Below, piece by piece: positions 8,765-17,192 of a DNA stretch of 64,000 bases. The stretch's first letter is position 1; each line of letters begins with the position of its first letter. The notes beneath the pieces are model-generated. The model was not told the origin of the DNA and searched no databases. It saw nothing but the letters and a program-made list of their open reading frames with translations. A program made the translations under genes and the position numbers. The stretch lies in the NCBI RefSeq assembly GCF_004016515.1, contig NZ_SACT01000002.1, positions 806,001-870,000 of the forward strand, read 5' to 3'. This DNA comes from Rubrivivax albus (lineage in GTDB: Bacteria; Pseudomonadota; Gammaproteobacteria; Burkholderiales; Burkholderiaceae_C).

Positions 8765-10186
8765 ATGACCCCCCTGCAAGACTTCGCCCTCGTCGGCCTC
8801 GGCGTGATGGGGCGCAACCTGGCGCTCAACCTGGCCGGCCACGGCATCACGCTGGCGGTGCACGACCAGGACGCCGCGGCGGTGGCGCGCTGCGTGGACG
8901 CCGTGGCCGCGGTTGGCCCCGCCGCCACCGGCCACGCCACGCTGGCCAGCCTGGTGGCCGCGCTGAAGCGCCCGCGCCGGCTGCTGATGATGGTCAACGC
9001 CGGCGCGCCGGTGGACGCGGTGCTCGATGGCCTGCGGCCGCTGCTCGAGCCAGGCGACATCGTCGTCGACGGCGGCAACAGCCACTGGCCCGACACCGAA
9101 CGCCGCGCCGCGGCCTGGGCAGCGCACGGGCTGCACTTCGTCGGCGCCGGCATCTCCGGCGGCGAGGAAGGCGCGCGCACGGGCCCGGCCATCATGCCCG
9201 GCGGCAGCGCCGAGGCCTGGGCCGCGCTGCGCCCGGTGTTCGAGGCCATCGCGGCGAAGGTGGACGGCGAGCCCTGCGTCAGCCACATCGGCCCCGGCGG
9301 TGCCGGCCACTTCGTGAAGATGGTGCACAACGGCATCGAGTACGCCGACATGCAGCTCATCGGCGAGGCCTACGCGCTGCTGCAGGCCGCTGGCCTGGAC
9401 GCCGACGCCATGGCCGCCGTGTTCCGGCGCTGGAACACCGGCGTGCTGCAGAGCTACCTGATCGAGATCACCGGCCTGATCCTGGCCACGCGCGACCCCG
9501 AGTCCGGCGCGCCGATCGTGGACGTGATCCAGGACCGCGCCGGCCAGAAGGGCACCGGCCGCTGGACCCTGGTGGCCGGCGCCGAGCAGGGCGTGCCCAT
9601 CGGCACCATGACGGCCGCGGTGGATGCGCGCCTGCTCTCGGCGCTGAAGGACGCACGCGTGGCCGCCAGCACACGGCTGGCCGGGCCGCCGGGGCGCATC
9701 ACCGGTGTCGAGCCCGCCGCCTGGGCCGACCAGGTGGCGCAGGCGCTGTACGCCAGCAAGATCGTCGCCTACGCCCAGGGCCTGGCGCTGCTGCAGGCCG
9801 CGAGCCAGGCAAAGGGCTGGGGCCTGGACCTGGCCGCCATCGCGCGGCTGTGGCGCGGCGGCTGCATCATCCGCGCGCGTTTCCTGGGCCGTGTGGCCGC
9901 GGCCGGTGCCGGCGCGGCCGACCTGCTGCAGGTGCCGTATTTCGTCGACGCCCTGGCCGGTGCACAGGCCGCCTGGCGCAGCGTGGTGGCCACGGCCGTG
10001 CAGGCCGGCGTGCCGCTGCCGGCCATGGGTGCGGCGCTGGCCCACCACGACATGGCGCGAAGCGCCCGCCTGCCGGCCAACCTGCTGCAGGCGCAGCGCG
10101 ACTTCTTCGGCGCCCACACCTACGAGCGCACCGACCGGCCGGCCGGGCAGATGTTCCACACCACCTGGCCGGCGACGGTGTCGTGA
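8765..10186 (+). CDS. gnd: 6-phosphogluconate dehydrogenase, decarboxylating
   Basis: The 473-residue enzyme oxidises 6-phosphogluconate to ribulose 5-phosphate with NADP in the pentose phosphate pathway. Visible markers are the N-terminal dinucleotide fold FALVGLGVMGRNLALNLAGHG, the substrate loop VDGGNSHWPDTERR, GAGISGGEEGARTGPAIMPGG, and the catalytic region GPGGAGHFVKMVHNGIEYADMQ with Lys and Asn-Glu in place. The C-terminus AHTYERTD is also typical. Length matches the long dimeric class. Its last codons overlap the GTG start of the MFS transporter downstream. Confidence 0.95.
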   Translation: MTPLQDFALVGLGVMGRNLALNLAGHGITLAVHDQDAAAVARCVDAVAAVGPAATGHATLASLVAALKRPRRLLMMVNAGAPVDAVLDGLRPLLEPGDIVVDGGNSHWPDTERRAAAWAAHGLHFVGAGISGGEEGARTGPAIMPGGSAEAWAALRPVFEAIAAKVDGEPCVSHIGPGGAGHFVKMVHNGIEYADMQLIGEAYALLQAAGLDADAMAAVFRRWNTGVLQSYLIEITGLILATRDPESGAPIVDVIQDRAGQKGTGRWTLVAGAEQGVPIGTMTAAVDARLLSALKDARVAASTRLAGPPGRITGVEPAAWADQVAQALYASKIVAYAQGLALLQAASQAKGWGLDLAAIARLWRGGCIIRARFLGRVAAAGAGAADLLQVPYFVDALAGAQAAWRSVVATAVQAGVPLPAMGAALAHHDMARSARLPANLLQAQRDFFGAHTYERTDRPAGQMFHTTWPATVS

Positions 10187-11379
10187 CGGCGCCCACCCAG
10201 CCCCCGGCCGCGACCGACGAAGCGCCCTACGGGTGGGTGATCGTGGGCGCGGCCTTCACCGCGCTGGCGGTGATCTTCGGCGTGGCCTATGCCTTCGCCG
10301 CGTTCTTCGCGCCGTTCGAGGCCACCTTCAGCGCCAGCCGGGCCGACGTGTCCCTGGTCTTCGGCCTGTCGGGCCTGCTGTACTTCGTGCTCGGCGCCTT
10401 CGGCGGCATGCTCTCGGACCGCTTCGGGCCGCGCGTGGTCACCAGCGCCGGCATGCTGTGCATCGCCGCCGCGCTGGCCGGCGGCAGCCAGGCCACGTCC
10501 ATGACGCAGCTGACGCTGTTCTACGGCCTGGGCCTGGGCGTGGGCATCGCGCTGGTCTACACGCCGTCCATCGGCTGCGTGCAGCCCTGGTTCACGCGCC
10601 GGCGCGGTCTGGCCGCCGGCATCGCCAGCGCCGGCATCGGGGCCGGCACCTTTGCCGTGCCGCTGCTGGCCACGGCGGCCATCGCGTGGTGGGGCTGGCG
10701 GGGCGCGATGCTGGCGCTGGCCGCTGGCGTGGTCGTGCTGGGGCTGGCGGCCACGGTGCTGCTGCGCCCGGCACCCGCGGCCACACGGCGGTCCGGTGGC
10801 ACGGTGCCCGGCATGACGCTGCGCGAGGCGCTGCGCAGCCGGTCCTTCCGCTGGCTGTACGCGATGTGCGTGCTGGCCGCACCGAGCATGTTCATCCCGT
10901 TCGCCCACCTGTCGGCGTCTGCGCGCGACCTCGGCATCGGCGAGGCACAGGCCGTGGGCCTGGTGGGGCTGATCGGCATCGGCAGCCTGACCGGGCGCTT
11001 CGCCATCGGCAGCCTGGCCGACCGCGTGGGCCGGCCGCTGACGCTCGTGGCGATGCAGGCGTCGCTGGGCGTGTCGATGGCGTTGTGGTGGGCGGCCGAC
11101 GGCTACGTGGCGCTGGCGGTGTTTGCGCTGTGGATGGGGCTGAGCTACGGCGGCATCGTCTCGCTGATGCCGGCGCTGTGCATGGACCTCTACGGCGCGC
11201 GGGCGGTGGCGTCCATCATTGGCACGCTTTACACCGGGGCGGCGCTGGGCAACGTGGCCGGGCCCTGGCTGGCAGGGTGGGTGTTCGACGCCAGCGGCAG
11301 CTACGGCGGCGTGATCGTCGGCTGCGCCGTGCTGTCGGCGGTGGCCACCTGGGGCACCTGGCAGGCGGTGCGGCGCTGA
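10183..11379 (+). CDS. MFS transporter, monocarboxylate/oxalate-formate antiporter-like
   Basis: GTG 10183 overlaps the gnd stop (GTGA) and gives 398 residues with twelve hydrophobic segments. The start YGWVIVGAAFTALAVIFGVAYAFAAFF and the loop GMLSDRFGPRVV (MFS A-motif between helices 2 and 3) resemble the OFA/monocarboxylate branch. A repeat of the loop, GSLADRVGRPLTLV, lies between helices 8 and 9. The substrate cannot be inferred. The coupling to gnd hints at co-expression rather than shared pathway. Confidence 0.85.
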   Translation: MTAPTQPPAATDEAPYGWVIVGAAFTALAVIFGVAYAFAAFFAPFEATFSASRADVSLVFGLSGLLYFVLGAFGGMLSDRFGPRVVTSAGMLCIAAALAGGSQATSMTQLTLFYGLGLGVGIALVYTPSIGCVQPWFTRRRGLAAGIASAGIGAGTFAVPLLATAAIAWWGWRGAMLALAAGVVVLGLAATVLLRPAPAATRRSGGTVPGMTLREALRSRSFRWLYAMCVLAAPSMFIPFAHLSASARDLGIGEAQAVGLVGLIGIGSLTGRFAIGSLADRVGRPLTLVAMQASLGVSMALWWAADGYVALAVFALWMGLSYGGIVSLMPALCMDLYGARAVASIIGTLYTGAALGNVAGPWLAGWVFDASGSYGGVIVGCAVLSAVATWGTWQAVRR

Positions 11380-11401
11380 CGGCGCGCCGCGCCGCGCACC
11401 G

Positions 11402-12904
11402 TCACTTCAGCCGTTCGCTGTCGAAGCCCACGCGGATGGCGCCCCAGTGGCGGCCGCCGATCATGATGGGCATGGACAGGTCGTTGACCACCTCGCCGGT
11501 GTCGCGCAGGTAGGTCTGGAACAGGAAGGGCTTGGTGTTGCGGGCCAGCTTGGCGCCCACCGGGTCGTCGAAGATGCGCTTGTGGCGGCTCTTGGCCAGG
11601 TCGTGGTCGTAGTCGCCGTTGGGCGGCTCGGAGAACTTGCGGTTGTGCGCCGGTGCATAGCCCTTGTTGTCGACGGCCAGCGCGTACAGGGCGCCGTCGA
11701 GCTGGCCCAGCAGCGCGTCGTACAGCGCCTGCAGTTCGGCCTCCACGGCCTGGTCGTAGCGCGTGGTGAAACGGGGCGGGTTGGAACCGGCGATGGGCTG
11801 GTAGTCCTGGTCGAAGATGGCCACGCCGGCGTCGGCATGGCGCTGCAGCGCGGCGGCGGTGTCGTCGCGCAGGCGGGTCGTGGCCTCGACCAGCGCATCG
11901 AAGGTGGTGCCGCCGGTGCGGAACTCCGCCAGCGTGCCCTGGATGGTCTCGGTGCTCTGGCGCAGGTCGTCCACGCGGGCGGCCGAATGGCCCATCAGCT
12001 CGTGCACCACGCGGGCGGAGTCCGACACCGCGCCGATGCGGGAGTTCATGTCGCGGTTGACGCCGGCGAGTTCGCCGATGGATCCGGCGATCTGCTGCAC
12101 CGTGGCCGCCATGCTGCGGAAGTCGTCCACCAGGCCCTCGAAACGGCGGGCGGTGCTGTCGATGCTGCCGGCCGACTGCGTGACACCGGCGGTGATGGAC
12201 GCCGTGCCGTCCATCGTCTGCTGCACCAGCGCCAGCATCGCGCTGCTGCGGGTGCTGATCTCGCTGGTTTCGTGGTTCACGCGCGCGGCCAGGCCGCGCA
12301 CCTCGGCGGCCACCACCGAGAAGCCGCGGCCTGCTTCACCGGCACGGGCCGCCTCGATGGCCGCGTTGAGCGCCAGCAGGTTGGTCTGCATGGCGATGCC
12401 GCGGATGGTGGTGCCAATGGCCTCGATGGCGCGCGCGCCTTCGGCCAGCTGCTGCACCGTGGTGCCGAAGGCAGCCACGGTGGCCTCCATCTCGGCCATG
12501 CGCGCGCGCACCTGCTGCAGTTCGGTCATCGACCCGTCGGCCGACGCCAGGTTGCGCGACGACATCTCGGCAATCGTCTGCGCCCCGCCTTCCACCGCCT
12601 GCGACAGCTCGGTCACGCGCGCGGCGGCCTGCTGCAGGCTCTGCGCGTCCCCCAGCTGCTGTTCGGCCCGGGTGGCGGTGAGCTCCACGTGCTTTTTCAG
12701 GTGGGCCACGTTGGTGGCGGTGACGATGCTGCCGCCGCGTGCCGCCAGCACCAGACCGCGGATGCGGCTGAGGAAGCTCGACACCGCCCAGGCCACAGGG
12801 GTCAGCGGCAGCACACGGGTGTTCAGGGCCGCGGCGCCTTCATTGATGCGGGCCAGCGCCCAGCGGGCACTGCCAGGGATGCGGGTGAGGGCGGCGAGGT
12901 TCAT
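11402..12904 (-). CDS. Methyl-accepting chemotaxis protein with C-terminal sensor domain
   Basis: The 500-residue protein starts at ATG 12904. A short weakly hydrophobic segment (30-57) precedes a long helical region. The highly conserved hairpin tip is at about 173-207 ([20 protein letters not shown], then [13 protein letters not shown]), which binds CheA/CheW. After the signalling helices, residues 345-500 form a separate domain ([18 protein letters not shown] to [13 protein letters not shown]) that looks like a Cache/PAS-type sensor. Sensor after signalling domain is the reverse of the classic transmembrane receptor, so this is probably a cytoplasmic or peripheral receptor. Ligand unknown. 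Confidence 0.85.
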   Translation of the reverse strand: MNLAALTRIPGSARWALARINEGAAALNTRVLPLTPVAWAVSSFLSRIRGLVLAARGGSIVTATNVAHLKKHVELTATRAEQQLGDAQSLQQAAARVTELSQAVEGGAQTIAEMSSRNLASADGSMTELQQVRARMAEMEATVAAFGTTVQQLAEGARAIEAIGTTIRGIAMQTNLLALNAAIEAARAGEAGRGFSVVAAEVRGLAARVNHETSEISTRSSAMLALVQQTMDGTASITAGVTQSAGSIDSTARRFEGLVDDFRSMAATVQQIAGSIGELAGVNRDMNSRIGAVSDSARVVHELMGHSAARVDDLRQSTETIQGTLAEFRTGGTTFDALVEATTRLRDDTAAALQRHADAGVAIFDQDYQPIAGSNPPRFTTRYDQAVEAELQALYDALLGQLDGALYALAVDNKGYAPAHNRKFSEPPNGDYDHDLAKSRHKRIFDDPVGAKLARNTKPFLFQTYLRDTGEVVNDLSMPIMIGGRHWGAIRVGFDSERLK

Positions 12905-13017
12905 GGCGGCTCGTCTTGTGATCGGGCGAGGGAACCTGGGGTATCGGGCCCTGGGCGCCGCACTTGAGGCGGGGCATCCCCATGCGGGAACCGGTACGCG
13001 TGTACAAAATGGGCCCG

Positions 13018-13617
13018 ATGTCACGAATGAGCGCCCCGCTGACCTGTCGCCCCACCACGGCCGCCGACCTGCCGGCGCTGTCCACCCTGGCCCACGCCGC
13101 CTTCGGGCCCGACGAGGGCCCGGAGATCGCCGCGCTGCTGCACGGGCTGCTGGGCCACCCCATCGTCGCCGGCGGCCACCCGCAGGCGCTGTCGCTGGCG
13201 GCGGCCGACCCGGGCGGGCGGTTGTGCGGCCATGTGCTGTTCACGCCGGTGGCACTGGCCCCGGCACCCACACCGGCCGTGCCGGCCGCCATCCTGGCCC
13301 CGTTGGCGGTGGACCCGGCGCTGCAGCGCCAGGGCCTGGGCCAGCGGCTGGCGCGCGAGGGTCTGGCGCAGCTGCGCGACGCCGGCACCGCACTGGTCTT
13401 CGTGCTGGGCGACCCGGGCTACTACACGCGCCTGGGCTTTGCACCCGCCGCGCGCTGGGGCCTGCAGCCGGAGCACGCCATCCCGCCGGCATATGGCGAC
13501 GCCTGGATGGTGCAGTCCCTGCAGCCCGGGGCGCTGGAACGGCTGGCGGCCGACGGCGTCACGCGCCGCGTGGTCTGCACCGGAATGCTGGGCGAGGCGC
13601 GCTACTGGGGGCCGTGA
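13018..13617 (+). CDS. GNAT family N-acetyltransferase
   Basis: Taking ATG 13018 the product is 199 residues; in-frame ATGs at 13009 and 13027 are alternatives and no strong ribosome site separates them. The acetyl-CoA motif A is clear ([28 protein letters not shown], with Q/RxxGxG/A at about 104-110), followed by the motif-B-like [16 protein letters not shown]. This is the pattern of YhbS-like acetyltransferases. Substrate is unknown. It is divergent from the chemoreceptor gene. Confidence 0.85.
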   Translation: MSRMSAPLTCRPTTAADLPALSTLAHAAFGPDEGPEIAALLHGLLGHPIVAGGHPQALSLAAADPGGRLCGHVLFTPVALAPAPTPAVPAAILAPLAVDPALQRQGLGQRLAREGLAQLRDAGTALVFVLGDPGYYTRLGFAPAARWGLQPEHAIPPAYGDAWMVQSLQPGALERLAADGVTRRVVCTGMLGEARYWGP

Positions 13618-13721
13618 GCCGGCCACCCCGAGGGCCGGGCCCCCACCGGTCACCCACGCTCTTGCCCACACCACGGAAAGATCCCCCTGCCAGGCCCCGG
13701 AGCGCCTATGCTCCACGCCCG

Positions 13722-14909
13722 ATGCACCCCCGCCGCGCCATCCTGCTGCTCAACGTGGCCCACGCGGTGGACCACATGGCGCTGCTGATCTTTGCCGCCG
13801 CGGTGGCGCGCATCGCCAGCGACTTCGGCTTTGCGCGCTGGGAGGACCTCATGCCCTTCGGCGTGGGTGCCTTCGTGATGTTCGGGCTGGGGTCGCTGCC
13901 CGCCGGCCGGCTGGGCGACCTGTGGGGCCGGCGCGCGATGATGGTGGTGTTCTTCTTCGGCATCGGTGTCTCGCTGCTGCTGGCGGCGCTGGCGCAGGGC
14001 CCGTGGCAGCTGGCCGCGGCGCTGACGCTGGTGGGCAGCTTTGCCGCCATCTACCACCCGGTGGGCATCCCGATGCTGCTGCAGGGTGCGGCGCGGCCCG
14101 GGGCCGTCATCGGCGTCAACGGGCTGGCGGGCAACCTGGGCATTGCCGTCTCCGCGGTGCTGACCGGTGCCCTGGTGCAGTGGGCCGGCTGGCGCGCCGC
14201 CTTTGCCGTGCCTGGTCTGGCGTGCCTGGCCCTGGGCGTGCTCTTCGTGCGCGTGGTGCCGCGCGAGACCGAGCCGCCCGTGCGTCGCAAGGGCGGTGCC
14301 ACCGTGGCGCTGTCGCGGGCCGACGTGGCGCGGGCGTTGGTGGTGATGACGGTGGCGTCGGCCACCGGCGGCATCCTGTTCAACCTGACGACCAACGGCA
14401 ACCCGCAGCTGCTGAGCGAACGCCTGGCCGGCGTGATGGACGACCCGGCCACGCTGGGCCTGCTGCTGGCCGGCGTGTATGCGGTGGCGTCGCTGGCACA
14501 GGTGGTGGTGGGGCGGCTGATCGACCGCTTTGCGCTCAGGCCGCTGTACCTGGGCGTGGCGCTGCTGCAGGTGCCGGTGCTGTCGGCCGCGTCGCAGGCC
14601 CAGGGCTGGTGGCTGTATGCCGCACTGCTGGGCACGATGATCCTGGTCTTCGGCGCCATCCCATTCACCGACGCGATGATCGCCCGCTACGTGGACGACC
14701 GCATGCGCTCCCGTGTGGCCGGGCTGCGGCTGGCGGTGTCGCTTGGCATCAGTTCGCTGGCGGTGTGGCTGCTGGGCCCGCTGGTCAAGCGCATGGGCTT
14801 CGACAGCGTGCTGCTGCTGCTGGCCGGCGTGGCGCTGTGCACCGCGTTCACGGTGCTGTGGCTGCCGCGGGAGCGGCCGGCCGCGGCGGCCGTGCAGCCG
14901 GCGCACTGA
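13722..14909 (+). CDS. MFS transporter
   Basis: The 395-residue protein has about twelve hydrophobic helices and the MFS A-motif PAGRLGDLWGRRAMMVVFF between helices 2 and 3. Helix 1 carries HAVDHMALLIFAAAV and helix 4 FAAIYHPVGIPML, a signature also seen in fosmidomycin-resistance-like transporters. The ATG at 13722 fits the first helix; the frame is open further upstream, but that region overlaps the GNAT gene. Substrate is not determinable. Confidence 0.85.
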   Translation: MHPRRAILLLNVAHAVDHMALLIFAAAVARIASDFGFARWEDLMPFGVGAFVMFGLGSLPAGRLGDLWGRRAMMVVFFFGIGVSLLLAALAQGPWQLAAALTLVGSFAAIYHPVGIPMLLQGAARPGAVIGVNGLAGNLGIAVSAVLTGALVQWAGWRAAFAVPGLACLALGVLFVRVVPRETEPPVRRKGGATVALSRADVARALVVMTVASATGGILFNLTTNGNPQLLSERLAGVMDDPATLGLLLAGVYAVASLAQVVVGRLIDRFALRPLYLGVALLQVPVLSAASQAQGWWLYAALLGTMILVFGAIPFTDAMIARYVDDRMRSRVAGLRLAVSLGISSLAVWLLGPLVKRMGFDSVLLLLAGVALCTAFTVLWLPRERPAAAAVQPAH

Positions 14910-15051
14910 AGCCCGCCGTCCGGCCACCGCCTGCCCGCAGGCGCGGCAGGAAGTCACGCCTGCCGCGGGTGCGTGTTGCCGCATGTTTCAGGCGGGCGGC
15001 GTGTGAAGCATCTGGCCATCAGCTGCCGCCGCGATGGCCGATGCTGAGCGC

Positions 15052-15699
15052 ATGCGCGCCACCCACGCCCGACCCCACCGCCCTGCGCTGCTGGCGCTGC
15101 TGTGCCTGACCGCTGCCGTCACCGCCTGCGGCGGGGGTGGCGGCGGCGACGACGGCACGGCCGCGTCGGCCAGTCCGCCGACCGGGGCGGCGCCAGCTGC
15201 ACCCGCACCGGCACCGGCACCGGCACCGGCACCCTCGCCTGCCCCGGTTCCCGGCACCCGCGCCACCTGCGACCTGCCCGATTTCGAGGCCACCGTGATG
15301 GCCGCGGTGAACGCCTGGCGGGCGCGCGGCGCCACCTGTGGCACGCAGGCCTACCCGGCCGCCGCCGACCTGGCGTGGAACGCCACGCTGACCCAGGCCG
15401 CGCTGGTGCACAGCGAGGACATGGTGGCCGGCAACTTCTTCAACCACACCGGCAGCGACGGCAGCAACGCCGGCCAGCGCGCCACCGCCGCCGGCTACAC
15501 CTGGCGCACCTGGGGCGAGAACATCGCCGCCGGGCAGGTGGGGGTGGACGCCGTGGTGGCGGCGTGGATGGCCAGCCCAGGGCATTGCGCCAACATCATG
15601 AATGCACGCTTCGGCGACATCGGCCTGGCGTGTGTGGCCGGAGGCAGCGGGAACACGTACCGGACCTACTGGACCATGGTGCTGGGGGCGGCGCGGTGA
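15052..15699 (+). CDS. CAP-domain (SCP/PR1-like) lipoprotein
   Basis: From ATG 15052 the product is 215 residues (an ATG six codons upstream is possible). A signal peptide ends in a lipobox-like VTAC followed by a glycine run, so it is probably lipidated. A low-complexity Ala-Pro linker (about 40-60, encoded by GCACCG repeats) leads to the CAP domain: MAAVNAWRARGATCG, LAWNATLTQAALVHSEDMVAGNFFNHTG, WGENIAAGQ and ASPGHCANIMNARFGDIGLA with the His and Glu residues of the CAP cavity. Such domains bind sterols/lipids or have unclear roles; the function here is not known. Confidence 0.88.
   Translation: MRATHARPHRPALLALLCLTAAVTACGGGGGGDDGTAASASPPTGAAPAAPAPAPAPAPAPSPAPVPGTRATCDLPDFEATVMAAVNAWRARGATCGTQAYPAAADLAWNATLTQAALVHSEDMVAGNFFNHTGSDGSNAGQRATAAGYTWRTWGENIAAGQVGVDAVVAAWMASPGHCANIMNARFGDIGLACVAGGSGNTYRTYWTMVLGAAR
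15205..15233. repeat. GCACCG hexanucleotide tandem repeat in CAP gene
   Basis: About five tandem copies of GCACCG encode the Ala-Pro linker of the lipoprotein. Unit length is a multiple of three, so copy changes would alter linker length without shifting frame. Confidence 0.75.
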
Positions 15700-15718
15700 C
15701 GGTTGGGCGCCGCGGCGT

Positions 15719-16813
15719 TCAGTCCTGCTTCAGGAGGTCGAGGAAGGCGGGGTTCAGGAAGACCTTCTCGCGCCCGACCTTGTGCTCACGCAGGATGCCG
15801 GCCGCGACCAGCGCCTTGAGGTAGACGCTCGCGGTCTGGCGCCTGGCCAGCCCGGCCTCCACGACATGGGCGATTCGGCAGTAAGGCCGTACGAAGACCA
15901 GTTCCGCCAGTTCACGGGAGTAGACCGGGCCGGCGTCGCGACGCATCCTCTCGGCCGTCTCCTCGAGCAATGCACGCACCGCCAGGATCTTGTCCAGGGT
16001 CCAGCGCGCGGTGTCTGTCACGCCGGCCAGCATGTAGAGCAGCCATGGCTCCCAGGCCCCGGCCTCCGTGACGGCCGACAGGCCACCGTAGTAACCGGCC
16101 TTGTGGCGAAGGATGTGGCGGCTCAGGTAGAGCACCGGGATGTCGAGCAGTCCTTGTTCGACCAGGTACAGCAGGTTGATGATGCGCCCGGTGCGGCCAT
16201 TGCCGTCGGTGAACGGGTGAATGGCCTCGAACTGGTAGTGCCCAACGGCCATGCGCACCAGCGGATCGATCTCCGCCGACCCCGGCAGGGTGCCGTGCAT
16301 CCAGCGTTCCCAGTTGGCCAGCTTCTCGCGCAGCAGGGCCTCCCCTTCAGGCGGCGTGTAGACGACCTGGCGGGTATGGTCGTTGGCGAGCGTCGTGCCC
16401 GGGGTCCTGCGGATGTCCATGTCGACACCCTTGATCACACGGCAGATCTGGATGGCCGTGTTCGTGGACAGCGGGCGGTTCTTCAGCGCCTGATGGCCTT
16501 GCCACAGCGCAGTGCGGTAGCGCAGGGCTTCCTTGGTCGCGGGGTCGGCTTCGCCTTCACTGACGCCGTCGAAGAGGAACATCTGGTCCGTGGTGGTCAC
16601 GATGTTCTCGATCTCGCTGCTGGCCCGGGCCTCGAGCAGCGGGATCGAGTTGATCAGCACGCCCTGGTTGGGAATCAGCCGGCCGGCGGCCTTCAGTTCG
16701 GCCACCGCGGCGCGCGCTGAAATGCAGGCCTTGAGAACCGCCCGCGACTCCACGTCGACGGCTGGCGGGAGTGCCGGCAGGTCGTTGAAGGCGTGGGTCG
16801 GGTCGAAGGGCAT
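15719..16813 (-). CDS. Fic family protein (AMPylase-type), self-inhibited
   Basis: The 364-residue protein has the full Fic motif HPFTDGNGRTGR at 199-210, including the catalytic His199. Residues 65-70 (SSEIEN) match the (S/T)xxxE(G/N) inhibitory helix, here on the N-terminal side (class II arrangement), so activity is probably autoinhibited. A C-terminal winged-helix-like segment (residues about 300-364, CRIAHVVEAGLARRQTASVY) may bind DNA. Fic enzymes usually transfer AMP to protein hydroxyls; the target is unknown. The promoter region carries repeated TGTCGATA-type sites. Downstream it converges with the CAP gene. It is likely accessory cargo together with the neighbouring DUF2075 gene. Confidence 0.92.
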   Translation of the reverse strand: MPFDPTHAFNDLPALPPAVDVESRAVLKACISARAAVAELKAAGRLIPNQGVLINSIPLLEARASSEIENIVTTTDQMFLFDGVSEGEADPATKEALRYRTALWQGHQALKNRPLSTNTAIQICRVIKGVDMDIRRTPGTTLANDHTRQVVYTPPEGEALLREKLANWERWMHGTLPGSAEIDPLVRMAVGHYQFEAIHPFTDGNGRTGRIINLLYLVEQGLLDIPVLYLSRHILRHKAGYYGGLSAVTEAGAWEPWLLYMLAGVTDTARWTLDKILAVRALLEETAERMRRDAGPVYSRELAELVFVRPYCRIAHVVEAGLARRQTASVYLKALVAAGILREHKVGREKVFLNPAFLDLLKQD

Positions 16814-16814
16814 G

Positions 16815-16979
16815 TGTCGATCAAGGCGCCCAGGATCGACTTATCGCCGGGACATGTTCATCGGATCGACATGATGCCAGAACGCGTCGATATTCCTGTC
16901 GTTTATCGACACATCTTCAGCACCTGCGGACAGGCTGGCCGGTCAGCGGCCCGGCCGACGTACAAGGGACGTGTCGATA
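16815..16979. promoter_or_regulatory. Cluster of TGTCGATA/TATCGACA sites upstream of fic
   Basis: Copies in both orientations are TGTCGAT (16815-16821), ATCGACA (16865-16871), CGTCGATA (16885-16892), TATCGACA (16904-16911) and TGTCGATA (16972-16979). They begin at the start codon of the minus-strand fic gene and extend about 165 bp upstream. The pattern suggests operator sites, possibly for the Fic protein's own C-terminal winged helix. This is inference from repetition only. Confidence 0.5.
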
Positions 16980-17192
16980 GGCTGTGCATGTCAGCCACGA
17001 CATGAATAGAAGTTCGGCTCCTTCATACACGTTGACCAACAGATGACCTGGTCCAAGCGCTCAGACCACCGGCTTGGCTCGGCCCTGTCCTCGGGACGAC
17101 TGCATTCAAGAGTGCCGACCGTCAGGACAACCTGCCGTTGCACCCATGGCACCAGACCGCTCCTGGTCTGTCGACAACACACAGCCCTGGCA
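16980..17192. other. Gene-free stretch between fic upstream sites and DUF2075 gene
   Basis: Together with the operator cluster this makes 379 bp without a gene. I see only a short hairpin, CAGACC (17153-17158) with GGTCTG (17165-17170), near the 3' end of the minus-strand nuclease-helicase gene. It has no T-run. No RNA gene or small coding frame is evident. Confidence 0.5.

Noticed and set aside
17153..17170. Hairpin near the DUF2075 gene as its terminator
   Set aside because: Six-base stem with no T-run; too weak to call.
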